The notes beneath the pieces were generated by a model that had not been told where the DNA came from, made no database searches, and saw nothing but the letters and a program-made list of their open reading frames with translations. Of a stretch of 64,000 nt of DNA, positions 1 to 13,625 are shown piece after piece; within the stretch, counting starts at the first letter, position 1; every line of letters begins with the position of its first letter. A program made the position numbers and the translations under genes. Source of the stretch: Prunus persica (taxonomy: Eukaryota > Streptophyta > Magnoliopsida > Rosales > Rosaceae); contig NC_034014.1 in the NCBI RefSeq assembly GCF_000346465.2, forward strand, positions 24,066,522-24,130,521. The letters run 5' to 3'.

Positions 1-3000
1 TCCAAACAACGGTTGTTGTGTGTAAGCTGGCTTACCGCTTTCAGTGTCTTAAGTTTAAACCTGCTTGATGTGGAATGCACAGTATTTGGTTCACATTTTC
101 TTTTGTGCCTATGTTTACTAGTCATTAATGATCCCTATTTTTACGTAATTATATGCCATTTACAATTTTGATTGGGCTATAGGTGTCTTTCAAGGCTGTA
201 AATGTTTGTCTCTTTATTAGGCATGTTAGCTGGTTATCAAGGCTATATATTTATTGTTGTTGTTGTTGTTTTTTTTTTTTTTTGGTTTTTTTGTTTTGTT
301 TTTGGGGTAATAATGGACCATGGTTCCATTCCTTGTATTAGGTATATATCATACACAAAGGAATATGAAGCAGCTCGATGTATTCAATCAGTACACAGTT
401 TTATGTTAGATGGTAAATGCTTGAGGTAAGCCTGCCTTGGTATCTATTAGGATTATAGTGCCTTGATTGCAGTTTTGTGACTATGAGTTTTGCATTTTCA
501 GGGCATGTTTTGGAACCACAAAGTACTGCCATGCGTGGTTGAAAAATGTAGTAAGTACTTAACTTATTTCATCTGGGCGAGTTCTTTGCACAAGAAAAAC
601 TTAGTTTTGTCATCACTAAGAAGAATTCTTTCGCTGGTTCAGCCTTGCAACAATCCAGATTGTTGGTATTTGCATGATTTTGGCTCTCAGGAAGATAGTT
701 TTACCAAGGATGGATTAGTTTCAGCCTTTGAAAGGTATATAAAAGAAGCAATCTGACATGCCTTCTGTGAATTTGAAATATGCATTAAATGTTTTTTTGT
801 TTTTTTTTTTAAAAGAAAAAAACTGTTTGGGCAATCTCACTTGTGACTTGGCCTTTATCGCTTTGGTAAATATCATATTGTAGTTTATATCTTAAACTCT
901 ACTGTTTCGCAGGAGTAAAGATCATCAAAATATTGGTGTTACAAATAATCTGCATCGGCGTCCGGGGAAAGGTTTACCTCCCCCGATGGATGAGTGTAGC
1001 AAATGTGAAAGATCAACAGAAGCTAAACCACTTGTTAATCAACCGTCAGATGTAAGGCTCTGCACATGTTTTGGTTTATTTGCTTAGGATAGATAATTAT
1101 ACTATAGTGGCAGAAAGGTGCAAGGTAATTTAAAATCAAATGAACGATGATCATTGAGATGGAAGTGTTATAGTAAATAAAATGCATGATTTATGCAGAT
1201 AAGCTCTGGATGTTATCTATGCAGTGCACTTCAGTTATGTTTAACCTTTTATTTATCTTCTTTCAACAGATTGCTGGGAATGTGGTTAAGAGTTCTTGTG
1301 CAGATTCTGACTTTAGAAGATCTATTCCTGCAAGAGCACCTTGGTATCTAATTTTATGATCTGTGGTTTCATGCTTTTGATTGTGTGTTCGATAACTAAT
1401 GTCATCTTGGTTTCTCTATCAGGGTCATGGAAGTCTCCTCTAGTGTGCCCACAGCAACAAGTTCTCCAGGTTCCGAAAGGCTACCCCATCAAAATCCTGA
1501 GACATCTAATGATCTTCATCCCCTTTCATCCGAAGTTGTTAGGAATGAAAGTTCTACCCGCAATGTAAGATCTATTATATCTGCAGAAGGCTGTAAAGGG
1601 CATTTTAATGGTTTGGATCCACTGGTACTGAATGAACAGAATATCAACAATAATGGTCAAGTAGCTGTATCAAATACAACTTCAGAAGCTCTAGTAGATA
1701 GAACTTCCATAAAAGACTTAGGTTGTCTATTACCAAACAATGGTATTGGTCGAGGTATTAGAGCAACATCCACTGACTTATCAAGCAACAAAAACATATG
1801 CTATCCTTCATCAAACTTGTCAAATAAATCCGTTGATAACAAAGGCAATAGCATCAGTGAATTTGATAGGACAGTTGAACCTACCAGTGTGTTACCCGAG
1901 ATGGGATCAGGCAAGTACTTTGGAGGGTCTGACACCAGTAAGCCCAGTATTGACTGCAGTCTTGCTTACGATATAGGAGAGAGTGGCATAATCTCAAATA
2001 TTTTGGCAATGGACTTGGATGCATCTGAAGGCTCTCTATCTCCTTTTCACAATCTCATTAAGTTGTTGGGTGAAACTGATAAAGATTGCAGTCTCCTGAA
2101 AGTACAAAGTTCAAGAAAGCTTCTTGATAAAAAGCAGTCCAGGTTCTCATTTGCCCAACAAGAGGACTCTTGCGATAATGTATGGCAAGCATCAAATGAC
2201 TACTCTGCATTATCTGATTTGATGGACAAGAAGGGTTCCTTCGTAGATCTTGAGTCTAATAAATTTCTCAGGATTCCTTCATATGCGTCTTCTAAAGTTC
2301 CAGGTTTGTAACTTTTAATAAGTTATTGTAATTATGTTTTCTCTGTCTGGCTCTTTTTTCACTCTTCACTTGTTTATTTGTTATTGGGTAAACAGCAGGT
2401 AGAATCTGCTTTTTTGTAGTTCATGATTTGTCATTTCTCTTGAATCTTGATCGCAAATTTTCACTAGGCATAGCCTTTTGTGGTGCTTTATTGTTGAAAG
2501 TTTACTCTCACTCAGTATCTTTTAGGTTCTCCTTTTTTGTGTTAGCATATATGAATCTATAAATTAACTTCTTTTGTCCATTGCTCTGACATTTTCTGAC
2601 AGTTACAGAAGCTCCTAGTTCAGTCCCGCCAGGATTTTCAGTGCCAAGCAGAGCACCACCTCCAGGGTTTCCATCTCATTTGAGCAGCAGGAGGGTGAAC
2701 CAAGCTTTTGACAGTTCTGGTATGTTGTCTCTTACTTGTGTTGTTTTGTGGGTTTTCTTTTGTAGACTTATTCTAAGAGTACTGCTTGTGCCCTCCAGTG
2801 AATCATTTGTTGCAACCATCTTGTATTTCAACTGGTAATTCTGGCAACACAGGGGATGTTAAGAATAATGGTCAGGCAATTCTGGAAGTTGGTGAAGGAA
2901 TATTGGCGAGAGGGTTGAGTAGGAGAGCAACTTTATCTCAGTTTAATACTTCTGAGCCTGATGCAAGGCGCCATTTGATGAGGCAGCAGACTTCTACACA

Positions 3001-4181
3001 GCAGAACTTAGGATTTCAAGACCACTTCAGTACTAGGTACTCTTCCCTAAATGATGCACATAGAATTTCTCCACAGCATCCAGATCAATTCCAGCCCAAC
3101 AATACATCTTCATTTGTACAGTCCAGCACTCAACAACTCAGTGACATGCATGTATCAAACAGTCATTGGGCTCAATGGAATGAGGTCAGGAGTGTGAGCG
3201 ATCTTGGTATATCAGATCTACTGAGAAATGATAGATTGGGATTTACCAACCTCATTCCCTGTTATGAGAATATGAAGTCTCCAGCAGGTTGCTTCAGCCA
3301 TCTAAGCAACAGAGCATTTGAAATGTGAGTTTTTATGTAGCTGGAGTTTCTCTTTCGTGCTTGACTGGGGGTCAAGCGTGACTGAGTGGATTGCTCTTTT
3401 GATGCTAATTTTCCCTTTTGAAGTACCTTCACCTTCTGAGTTATATCCACAGTTTATTAGTATCACCTAGTAAGGATCAACCTTTGTCTTTCTCTTTGTC
3501 GGAAATTGGTTTTTCTTGAAAAGACGAAGTGATAGGTTCAAGGGTTACTGCATTCTCACAGAATGGAAATTGAGTGAGGGAATTTTATGCATTCATTTGC
3601 TAGTGAGAGGCCTTGAGTATCGACATTCCCTGTCTGTGTGGTAAGTGTCAATGCAGTGACTATAACTCCATATAGTGGAGGTACATGTTCTCGAGGGAGG
3701 CCTGTTTTCACACTTTCTTGAGTGGAAAAATATAAGGATTTCGATATGCTATGATGGGGGTATGAGGGAACACAGATGCGCCTATACAATACAACCATTC
3801 TTCTAAAAGCAAGGTGAGATACATACAACACAGATATTGGAACACATAATGTCTATTTTCTGTATTTACGGTAATCAGATTTTGAATATAAACTACTATA
3901 GTCAAATCATACAAAATTCATAACTACATAGTAAACTTTCCCTGTACCTATGGCTATATCTAGTCTGTGGAAAGAAGGTTGTATATTAAATATTAATGCA
4001 TGCATGAGATCTATCCAAATCTATCAACAAAAATCAGAATACGATCCAAATGTTGGGAAATATCTTTCTCACTGTCATAAACTTGTCTTGCTTTCTTTAT
4101 TGTGAACAAATTAAAGTTTGCATAAAGTTCTTCACTAGTGTAATGTTTTATTTGTTTGTCTTGTTTTCTCTATGCAGGTAG
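1..4181 (+). CDS. NOT4-like RRM/C3H zinc-finger protein, 3' part
   Basis: Partial gene; the 5' end lies left of the window. Exons read as about 341-425, 502-550, 643-734, 913-1051, 1270-1343, 1423-2303, 2603-2719, 2799-3324 and 4178-4181, with the stop TAG split from the previous exon by an intron of about 850 bp. The first visible exons encode the end of an RRM (KEYEAARCIQSVHSF, then ACFGTTKYCHAWL) followed by the CNNPDCWYLHDFG zinc-finger segment, which is diagnostic of plant CCR4-NOT subunit 4 homologues. In that family an N-terminal RING gives E3 ubiquitin ligase activity and the RRM/C3H part binds RNA; the RING would be upstream of the window. The rest is long, Ser/Asn/Gln-rich and probably disordered (large exon 1423-2303). 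Positions 1-340 are intron. Confident on family; the exact role in the plant CCR4-NOT complex is inferred. Confidence 0.85.
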
Positions 4182-5011
4182 ACTTGAGGAAAGTGGTTCT
4201 GTCGTGTTTGGTTGACCTAATGGATGCATCTAATGTTACCCAATATCGACCTCTGTTAATGTTTTAGAACTCTCACCAGTGATCAAGTGTATAATGACAA
4301 TGAATGAAATGCTAAATTGAAAGTCAAGTCGGTGTTAATGACGTTGCTGGATGTTGTTTACGGAACTTCTTTTGGTTGTCCATAAAGGTATGAATTTTTT
4401 TAAGAAATTAACTGAAAAGGGATGGAGATTCAATGAGCACCCATTTTTATGTTTATCATAGGTGCCATTACATGTGCAAAGTTGAAGGAACTTTAAAAAT
4501 GGCACCATTGCATGCCTTTGCCTGAGGCATTAAAGGTCAGATTAGGCAATTAGGGGTGCATTGTCTTCTTACTTGCATGATTCAAGCCACTGTAGTTCTT
4601 CTTTTGGTGAAAGATTGTTTTTAAATTCTCGTGTGGTTAGGTTGCTTTTGTAGGGTCGGAACAGGGCTCCGCAGTCTTAATCAGTTCACCTTTTCTAGGT
4701 CCTTTGGGTACCAGAACGTGCATGCCTATTTGGTATATATAAAATTTTCTGATTTATCAACCAAATGGAACCCCTACAAAGAGATTGAACTTTGAACTTA
4801 GAAGAATGGAGAAGCATCACATGGCAATCTGTTTTAGCCCAACTCAACTCAACCACAATAATTATCGAACAGTCATTAATTAGTGCTTTAGAACTGAAAG
4901 CTCGTGAGAACAGAAGCTTTTGAAGCCCTAGCTAGCTAGACCTTTCTCAACTCTCAAGGGTGTGGTCTGATGGACGTCCTCATGAACTGTTGCTTCAATA
5001 ATTTGAACTGG

Positions 5012-5034
5012 CCTCTCTCTCTCTCTCTCTCTCT
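5012..5034. repeat. (CT)n microsatellite
   Basis: About eleven uninterrupted CT units. A shorter GA run lies about 100 bp downstream at 5124-5140. Confidence 0.9.
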
Positions 5035-5404
5035 AGACAATAGTATCCATCCGGCCGCATGCAAATTAGTTCACTATTGGCATCCCTGTTTGCTTATAAA
5101 AAGTGAAGTCTCTTCTCTTGCACAGAGAGAGAGAGAGAGAGTAAATAAGAATGATCGAAGGGTAAAAAATCTCACTCTATAATTCTGGCAGATACACAGT
5201 GAAGATTAGAATGGTAGCCTAGGTTGGCAGACAAGCAGGCAGGACTTTGACTGTGACTCATCAACCTTATCATCCCCTGAAGATTCCATCACATACAGTT
5301 CAAAAAGGTACCCCCAAAAATCAAAATATGAGCCTGAGCTGTTTTGTGTTGTATTCTAGTGTGTATTATTGTGAAAGGGAAACCTAGGAACCCAGGTTTA
5401 TTTA

Positions 5405-5433
5405 CATGCAATGCAATGCAATGCAATGCAAGA

Positions 5434-5476
<43 letters not shown>
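5405..5476. repeat. ATGCA pentamer repeat followed by (GA)n
   Basis: About five ATGCA-type units (5405-5430) run directly into a GA tract of more than 40 bp. The compound microsatellite would be highly polymorphic. Confidence 0.9.
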
Positions 5477-5479
<3 letters not shown>

Positions 5480-6896
5480 CATGAACATGCCCAACGCCAG
5501 TTGACTGGACCACTCTATATGTACATAGTCTACTTTAGAGTAGTAAAACAGCAAATCAGTAAAATAGTAAAAGTAGTTGTACTCCTCTGCACACTCTCGC
5601 TCTTTCATTTCAAATAGTTGCGTGGCATTGGCGTGTACTTACTTGATGCATTCCAAACACACAAGCTCTGTGTTTTCTGGTGTGTGTTTGTGAGGGAGAG
5701 GAATATACGGTAAAGTTGGGTTTGACCGTGGATCTTCTCATTTGTTTCTAAGTAAGATATAGACTCGTGGGAAAGATAATATATTATACTGTCGAATTAA
5801 TTGATAAAATATTTATGTTGTCTGTAAATTTAAACCATAAATTAAGTTGATTCTTATTTGAATCATTAAATGTGTGGCCTAAATTCAATCGAACTTTATA
5901 ACATCATTACACTTGTAATCTATTTAGATCAAATTTATTGAACATGTAACAAAATATACCCTCATTCTCTTCTTGCATTTATCAACTCAAGAAACCAAAT
6001 ATCCTTTGTCAATTTAGTTGAGAAACCAAATGTAACAATATCATCAGTGGTAATGGTGAGAAAATCCTGGCTAGCATTATCGAATTCAGTTTGCCAAAAT
6101 AAGAATTTATTTGGCACATTAAATAATGTGACAAGATAACATTATTCATCACATTGATTAATTAAATACACATACACTGAGTGAAAAGGAAATTCCCAAA
6201 AGAAGGATTTGAGTTATAATTAAGTTTCAGTAGTGATTTAATTTGGTGTAAATGTTTGTGCACAAGCCATGCATATGCATAAACAGTGCCATTGAAAGGA
6301 AAGTAAATCTTCCAACCGCCCATGCAGCAAATAAATGCAGAGAGAGAGAGATTAAATACACATACACTGTGAGTGAAAAATGACTATCACCTGTTAGTTT
6401 GAATTTAAATTTTATACATAGATTTCAAAATTAATAGGTTAATATCTAAAAAATAGAAATTATAAGAGCCTATATTAGACCAGCCCGAGAAGCGAAAACG
6501 CCTTAAACCCTATGAGCAGAGAAGTAAAAAGAGGCTTGAGTCAGTGACAGAATGAAAGGGGGGCATCCTAAAAATGATAGACAAAACGGAGAGAGAGAGC
6601 ATTGAATTGTTTTGAAAGAGTTTGGTTGAATAACCAAAGTGGAAGGAAACTGACTATATATGAACACACTTCTGCAAATCACGAGGTCATGCTCTGCCCC
6701 CATAAACAGAAATCTTGTATCTAAGTATATATGACATGCATTCACACTGAGACAGGCACACAGCTGTGAACTGCCCAATAAAGCTATCAGATTACATCAG
6801 GTTGTACCAAACGCAACACTAGGAGGAGGAACATAGCAGTTATAGCCCACACCACATCCTCCCTATATAATAATATACCCTACAAGTTTCTAGTGT

Positions 6897-6898
<2 letters not shown>

Positions 6899-6943
<45 letters not shown>
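6899..6943. repeat. (GA)n microsatellite
   Basis: About 22 uninterrupted GA units in intergenic DNA. Confidence 0.9.
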
Positions 6944-6947
<4 letters not shown>

Positions 6948-8307
6948 TAGTTAGGTTAAGTTCTTTTTTAAAAAAAAATTATAAAACTTTGGGTTTTATA
7001 ACATACTGTTTTTCTCATCATTCTTATTGGTGGGGAGGATTACCACCAAGTCAATTGTCGTTTGATAAGTTTAATTTTTTAGATATGTGTAATATGTAGG
7101 TTAAATAACATTCGTAGACATGCGTTAAGTCAGTTAGTCAAAATAATGAGTTCATCTTCTTACACCTAATTTCGAATTTTCCTCCAATAAACTTGATTAA
7201 TTTTAGACTATAAATGAAGAATCACATTTCGTCAAATGACAATTAACAAAGTGATATAATGCTCCATATGGGTTTTAAATTTTGTGTACAAATTCACTGG
7301 GTAACCTTCTACTCGAAAACATAGGAAAAAGTGTTTGTAGAATCTTAAGTACAATTTGTATGTGAAAATGATTAAAAAAAAGTGCAAAAGGTAAGTATGA
7401 AATGGTAAGGTACGCTGAAAAGGCTGGAGGTACCTGGCCTGAATGGTTTTACTTTGGAGACGTATGAAAGTACAAACGGGCTTTTCACGCTGCTCATAAA
7501 TCACAATGCAGATACACAAAATTACAAATATTATTATTTTATCATTTACAGACAGGTCGACGACCCTCTTTCTCCATCTTTGATCCTTTTCAAATTTGCA
7601 GTGTATGCAGTGCAGTGTGTAACAAGTACCTGCTTCAGCCTGAAAGCCGAGGATTGCGGATCCTTACATTGCTACTTTTCCTTTACAGTCTGCAGACATA
7701 CACGTAGCTAGCTAGCTCCAACCCCAACTTGTCCACGTGTCCTCCATTTGGCAACCAAAGAACAACCCACAATGCCTAAAACTAAACACAACATAGGGAA
7801 AGTTTTTTTTTATTTTTCCAAATATATATTTCCTTTTCTATGTTCTTTACAAATCTGAAAATTTGCATTGCTGGAAGTTGTTTTGTTTTGTTCTAGCTTA
7901 GTGCTTGCTAGCAGAGCAGGTCAAGCTTTATGTTACCAATCTGGGAATCAGAAATAAGATACCATTCATTTCACGCTAAAGTACAAACTCTTCAGCAGTA
8001 AAAAGAAAAGGCATGTGACATTGAACTGTTTTAAGCTTCCAAATCAGATTTTGGTCCACCTGCTTTTCAGCACCCCTCAAAGGAAGGAGGCATGCAAAAG
8101 AATGTGACCACAAGTCAGAAGAAGGCAAAACTACCTCAATTTTTCCATGCCTCTAGACCAAGATCCTCAAGTTTCATAAGCTTTACATGATCATAGCAAA
8201 ACAAATTTCATTACCAATCTTTTTCTACTCGTCCCGTGACTACATTCTACACTAAAAACACTAAAATACTAATGTGTCGTGGTTTATATCCTATCTGGTT
8301 CTGGTTT

Positions 8308-11107
8308 TCAGCTCCTGCAATAGAAACCGGGTATGTTGTTGGTGACTGTCGATGGTGAAAAATGGTGGTGGAGAATAGTTGTGTTAGGAAAATGAAGTTG
8401 AGTGACAGCAGCTGGTGGTGAAGTGGCTGTTGAAGAAGGGAATCCTGATGATGCTGCAGCAGAGAAGAGTGGCATTGGAGTTGCTCCACCATTAAGGCCT
8501 TGGAGTTGCCATGCCCAATTTGGAAAGGAGTTAACATCCATTCTCTTTTCCGTTGCTCTTTCCTGAAAATATAAAAGAAGTCGAATTGTTAACAAACGCA
8601 GCAAAACTAGAATTGTCAGTGATTGGTGATAAACAGGAAATAAACCCCCTTTGCAATCAAAGAATTTGTTCATATTAGGGAAGCCTACAGTGCTTCTTCC
8701 AAGGGTTAAGAAAGCAAGGACCAATAGGGAATATCGAATGTAAAAAACAAGGAGATTCTTTGTAAATTGGATAGAAGATTTAACATAAAAAATTGAAGTG
8801 TACACCAATAACACAATCAAATGAAAACATTGCAAAGGTCAAGAAGAAAATACTTCAGGCAGAAAAATTAAGGTTTGATAACTTCTTATAATAAATTATG
8901 ATAGTGACTAGAAGTGAATGTAAATTACCATTTGGATGGGAAAGAAACTGGAATTTATGTTGCTCATTATAGGAGGCTCCTCAGACGCCACCATTGAGCC
9001 ATGAGACAGTTGAGCCCTCATAGGTGCTGGAGCACAGTTCTCATTCTGTAAACAGAACAAAATGCTTTAAAGGGAGTAGCTTAAGTTGCAAAGGACTTCT
9101 GTACAATAGCAAAGGTGAATTCAGCTGAGTGGGGCTTTCAAAAGTTGATCTCAACATTACCCTTGTTCTCATGTGAATAGGAATATCATCGCAGCCTAGC
9201 TGAACAGGGAAGCTGCTCAAATTGCTGTTGTTCTTTTGGAGCTCAGAAACCAAAGGGGGAGCAATTCCCAAGTTCAGATCAAGACTTTTGTCACTGCCTG
9301 TACCAAGAAGGTTGTAGATAGATGATGTATTGGTAGAAATAAAAGAATAGTTCAATTTTTTTTTTGCCCAACTAAATTGACAAAGGATTACACACAAAGA
9401 TCTTACAAAAATGGATTCTCTAACAACAATATACCTCCATTGTGGGCCTCAGACATTATCTGACCATCATATGAGTTTGGCTCAAAGTTGGTGACTGCTT
9501 CTCTTCCATTGCATTTGATGGCAGCCTTGTCATATGCCCTGATTTCAAAGAACAACACTATACTGACTTAAATGAATCCCATGGTCAGTAAGATCTCAAA
9601 GTTTAGATATCGAGTAAAACGGTGCCTATATAATATCGTAAAGACCTTGCAGCTTCAATCTCGCTATCAAATAGGCCCAGGTATATATACCTGCAGGCAA
9701 GCAATGAAATACCATAACCAATGAAAACCAATTTCTCAATTCATCCGAACAATTTACTTTACAAAAACGAAGTCCCAACTATTTATTTGGTCCTTGCTGA
9801 ACACAATTCTTTGTATTGTTCCCTTGTTCACTTATCATAATCACTTAGACCACACATAAATGAATACTCAAAATCCATATTCAAACACATTGACACATAA
9901 AATAATGACAGTAAAACAGAAAGGAGTTCTTACTTCTTGCCCAGAAACTGGCCCATTCGAGCTTCCCAGCGGCCACATTTGTGCAAAGTGACTCCCCTGT
10001 ATTTTGAGCTTCCTCTAGAGAATCCGGTGCTCTGGCGACGCAGGATATGCACAAACTCTTCCTTTGTAAAATTGCTCATCTGCGTCACAGTCAAATTCAA
10101 CCCCAGAACGAAATAAGACAATGCCAGGAAAAATCTTCACCATATTGTATGCATAACACACTCTGAAACCGACCTGCTTAATATCGTCTTCATAATCACT
10201 GACATTGAAATTAATATCAGCTTCAGTTCCACGGAACTTGATCGCAGCTCGATCATATGCCCTAAGTTCATGTTACCAAACACCCACAAATACCCGAAAC
10301 GTTAAAAGAAAAAAACATGCACTAAATTTTTTATTAAAAAAATATTTATATCATCAAACAATAGGAGTCTTATTTCTTACCTAGCTGCAGCATGGGCAGT
10401 GTCAAATCCTCCTAAAATTTCAGAACAATAAACAAAAGACAAAAAGAAAAATATAATCAGCCACAAAAAGAAAAAAGAAAAAAAAAAGGACTAAGCGGTG
10501 GGTTTTGATTTTTCTTACCCAAGTACACCTGTTTCCCGCAATCCCTACACAAAAAAGAAGTGAGAGAGCTCAAATTCATGCCACAATCAAAATATCCAAA
10601 CAGAGTGTTAATGGTGTTATCACCGTAGCCAAACACTAACCAAATATGAGATTCCCATCTCCCGGTTCTCCGATAGAACGTAACGCCCCGATACTGAGAG
10701 CTCCGAGACCTGGGTCCTCTCCGGCTCTTCTTCACTTTATGCTGCAGGGGCACGATCTGCTCCGCAGGAGCATAGTAGCTCGGCTCCACCTCCAATCCGG
10801 AATTGGACGATAGTCCCAGCCACTGCTTTCTCGAAGACGATGACGACGAAGAAGAAGAGCGTACGGATTGCGCGAGCGGGAAGAGCTGGATGGTCCGAGC
10901 ATCACAGTGAGCGTTGTCGTCTGCAGCGACGTCGTTTGGGGAGAGGAAGTTGAGGTCTTCGTCGTCGCCGGTGGCAGTGAGGTTGGAGGAGGAGTTGAAG
11001 CTGGCTGAGCTCTGGATTGGGGAGGTGGTAGCGGGAAGGTGAAGAAGGTTGTTGTCGGAGCTGGAGACGACGTCGTTGCAGACGAAGCTGAGGTTGAGAT
11101 CTAGCAT
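8308..11107 (-). CDS. TOE1: AP2-like transcription factor, TOE1/RAP2-7 type
   Basis: Complete ten-exon gene: 11107-10641, 10544-10519, 10411-10381, 10261-10174, 10079-9934, 9690-9646, 9538-9435, 9297-9161, 9045-8929, 8562-8308. The sum is 1416 nt, giving 471 aa. It begins MLDLNLSF, an EAR-type repression motif. The first AP2 domain runs from [17 protein letters not shown] through [20 protein letters not shown] and the second from [20 protein letters not shown] through [15 protein letters not shown] second DLNL motif follows, then ERATEKR and a C-terminal AAASSGF segment encoding the miR172 site. These features place it in the miR172-regulated euAP2/TOE clade of floral repressors and floral-organ regulators, acting in the nucleus. 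ERATEKR and the neighbouring NOT4-like gene favour TOE1/RAP2-7 over AP2 itself. No defect seen. Confidence 0.93.
8439..8459 (-). promoter_or_regulatory. miR172 target site in TOE1-like mRNA
   Basis: The + strand over these 21 bases reads like miR172 itself, so the mRNA is complementary to it. Compared with miR172a from memory, the differences are the two end bases and one G:U wobble near the seed. It encodes AAASSGF in the last exon, the standard site location in this clade. It would mediate miR172 cleavage or translational repression. Confidence 0.9.
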
Positions 11108-11428
11108 TGCTTTTGTGTAAAGATTTGGGCTTTGTTTGGGTGGCGTGGTGGGTTCGGTGTTTGGGACGTGAATTCAGAGAGAGAGCAATGGCAGTGGGAA
11201 AATGGTGAGAGAAAATGATGAGAGTGGAAAAAGCATCTTCATTTCGAGAGCTTTGCTTTGTTTTGTACGTGTTTGTTAAAAGGATTGAGAGAGACGAGAG
11301 AGGAGGAGATGTGGTTGAAATTGAAGTTGGTTCTGGAAGCGCCGGCGTAAGCGAATCATAGTGAGGCCGGCTTTGTGAGTCTCTTCATTCATGCAAACCC
11401 ACCGAAATTAAGAAGTTAATAAAGTTGT

Positions 11429-11463
<35 letters not shown>

Positions 11464-13625
11464 GTTTGTTATGGAGCAAAAGAAAAAGGGATTAAAATGG
11501 AAGATAAATTCACTACACACATTTGGCCCACTATTCAATAATTTCAATCTTGTTAGAAAATTTTACACAATTTATCACAAAACTGTTAATTTGGATAATT
11601 AACAAAAGCGTATTTAATTATTGATTGTAAATGTAGGTGAGTGTTACGGTGAAGTTCGTATATGTCGGTCTAATTCTGAAGTCCATATACATCTACGATC
11701 AACAATCAATCACACACACAAATTTCTAATTGATTAAGTGAATTCATATTTTGGTACCTAGTAGTTTAATTTAACAACATATAAGATACTTGATAAGAGA
11801 ACATTCATTCATGAACTTTGTAATATTTGGCACCTACTTCTTTATAGAGTGAATGAATAAGAAGTTGTAGGGTTTGATGGTGGGCTGAGAGAGAGTGGGG
11901 GGTTCAATCAGTCAGAGAGCGGTGGGAATATGGGGGTGTGTGTATGTGTCACATCTCAAATGTGGGTGACGAGACCATTCCCTGGTTCATATTGCCCCCT
12001 ACCCTCCACCCTCTCATCTGGCTGACACATAGCCACTTAGCCATAGCCATCAACATTTATCAATAAAGATAATCAATTTTTATGATTTGTTTTGTTGGGA
12101 AAAATTGGCACACCCTTACCTTTGAAACTCTCAATTAGACAAACTTGTCAATTTCTGTTCTTTTACCTTTTCCTTTTCCTTTTGATGTTGCTTAGGATAT
12201 GACAGCATATATTATAAGAGTTAATCACACCAAGCATTTGAGACAATGTGATAATAGGAACATCACATTTTAATAAGAGTGAGATTATTTGTATTAGTGA
12301 ACTCCACTTCTTTACGAGAAGCGGTTACTCTCAGTATAAATGTATCACAACTTTATTAAATTATTAATGATATCAACAATGTGATACATAAATTGGTCAT
12401 GTAGAATGTTACTCAATATATTACTAAAACAATTACTATATGTATATATTACTAAAACAATCTGCAAGTCCAAGTTGGCCTGTGGCAGAATCCGTACACG
12501 TCTTCCTTAAGTACCCAAAAACGACAGAAGCCGAAATTAGGTAGACCCAACGCAACTGGGCCCATTGCCTGCCCAAAATGACAATTCTTCTTCTTCTTCT
12601 TCTTTTTTTTTTTTGGTCTTAATGACAACTCTTCTTTTATAAAATACAAGAATATGTATTTAAAATATTATTTATTTCTGCCCTCATGTGACTCGGTGTC
12701 GGTACCGTAAGACACAGCTACCTCTCATTCCTCGTCGTTTAACTCGTTATATCAAAAAGAGCAAAACACCCGACGTGTCCTAAACCGTCGGAGAAACAGA
12801 CAAAAGAAAAAACGAATGACACAATCCGTTACCGTTAGTTTTAAACCCTAGCAAAGCCTCATCGTTAACCACTCAACATGTGTTTTGATGATAACCGCGT
12901 TTTCTCGATACGTTTTTAATTTCATACTGTGCACTGCTTGCGCTTAACTTGTACAAAAAGAGTGTCCAAAAATTCAGTCGGAAGATATGTATGTGTGTGT
13001 GTATTTTGTTTTTTCTTCTAATCTTAGCTGGCATGGCAGCCATACAAGTTTATTGAGGTGGGTTGGGGGTTGACTGGGCTGGCAAGTTGAGTTGGTTCAT
13101 TTTCATGGGATATATAGCCCATGCAAATTTTGTTCTATAACATAAAATTCTGTTATTAAATCGAAGTTACTTGTAATAAGTTTATGTTAATTGGTTACAT
13201 TAGACTTCGTCTGCCGTTTATATTTTACTTTTCAGTGAATCATTGCATTGTGATGTGGTATTTTTCTTCTAATTTGGATGAATACAATATAAGAATTACG
13301 AAACAATATGAAAAAACTCGGTGTATCGAAAAAATGTTAACTCATACTAAAGAATTGAATATGCGCCCATGTTTACAAATTACAAGGGTTTCTTGATGTA
13401 TACATGGTCAGCGGTGACATTTTCAACTTTTCAATAGACAATTTAACAACATAATATATATAAGTATTCTACCAAACTGTGTTGGATTCCCTTTTAAATA
13501 TGAGGTGTTCAAATTCACAGTTTGACAAAACACGAATTGTTGCATTGCTAGCCTGTCCAACAAGAGAGAACATTACCCATAGAATCGTCCCTAATATAAA
13601 CCGTCCTTATATCCAATCCAAGTGA
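11108..13625. other. TOE1-like promoter/leader and intergenic DNA
   Basis: AT-rich, without supported coding sequence. The proximal 350 bp upstream of the TOE1-like ATG is purine-rich on + and probably holds the 5' UTR and core promoter. A (GA)n tract is annotated separately. The rest, toward the transporter fragment, shows no recognisable gene. Confidence 0.5.
11430..11461. repeat. (GA)n microsatellite upstream of TOE1-like gene
   Basis: About 16 GA units some 320 bp upstream of the TOE1-like ATG, so (CT)n on the gene's sense strand. The position is near the expected transcription start. GA/CT tracts can bind BBR/BPC proteins, but that role here is inference. Confidence 0.85.

Larger units (their letters stand above)
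4182..8307. other. Intergenic region between NOT4-like and TOE1-like genes
   Basis: No convincing coding sequence. It contains the 3' UTR of the NOT4-like gene at the left, several CT/GA microsatellites listed separately, and at the right (about 7700-8307) the probable 3' UTR of the TOE1-like gene, which is transcribed leftward. The two genes are convergent here. Short open frames in this stretch are low-complexity and are not supported. Confidence 0.6.

Noticed and set aside
5411..5617. Frames through the ATGCA/(GA)n microsatellite on both strands
   Set aside because: Arg-Glu or Leu-Ser dipeptide repeats are produced by any GA/CT tract; no gene structure around them.
10457..10640. Extension of the first TOE1-like exon past WESHIW
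   Set aside because: The extra codons are intron; splicing at 10641 to the 26-nt exon restores the conserved AP2 sequence and total length divisible by three.
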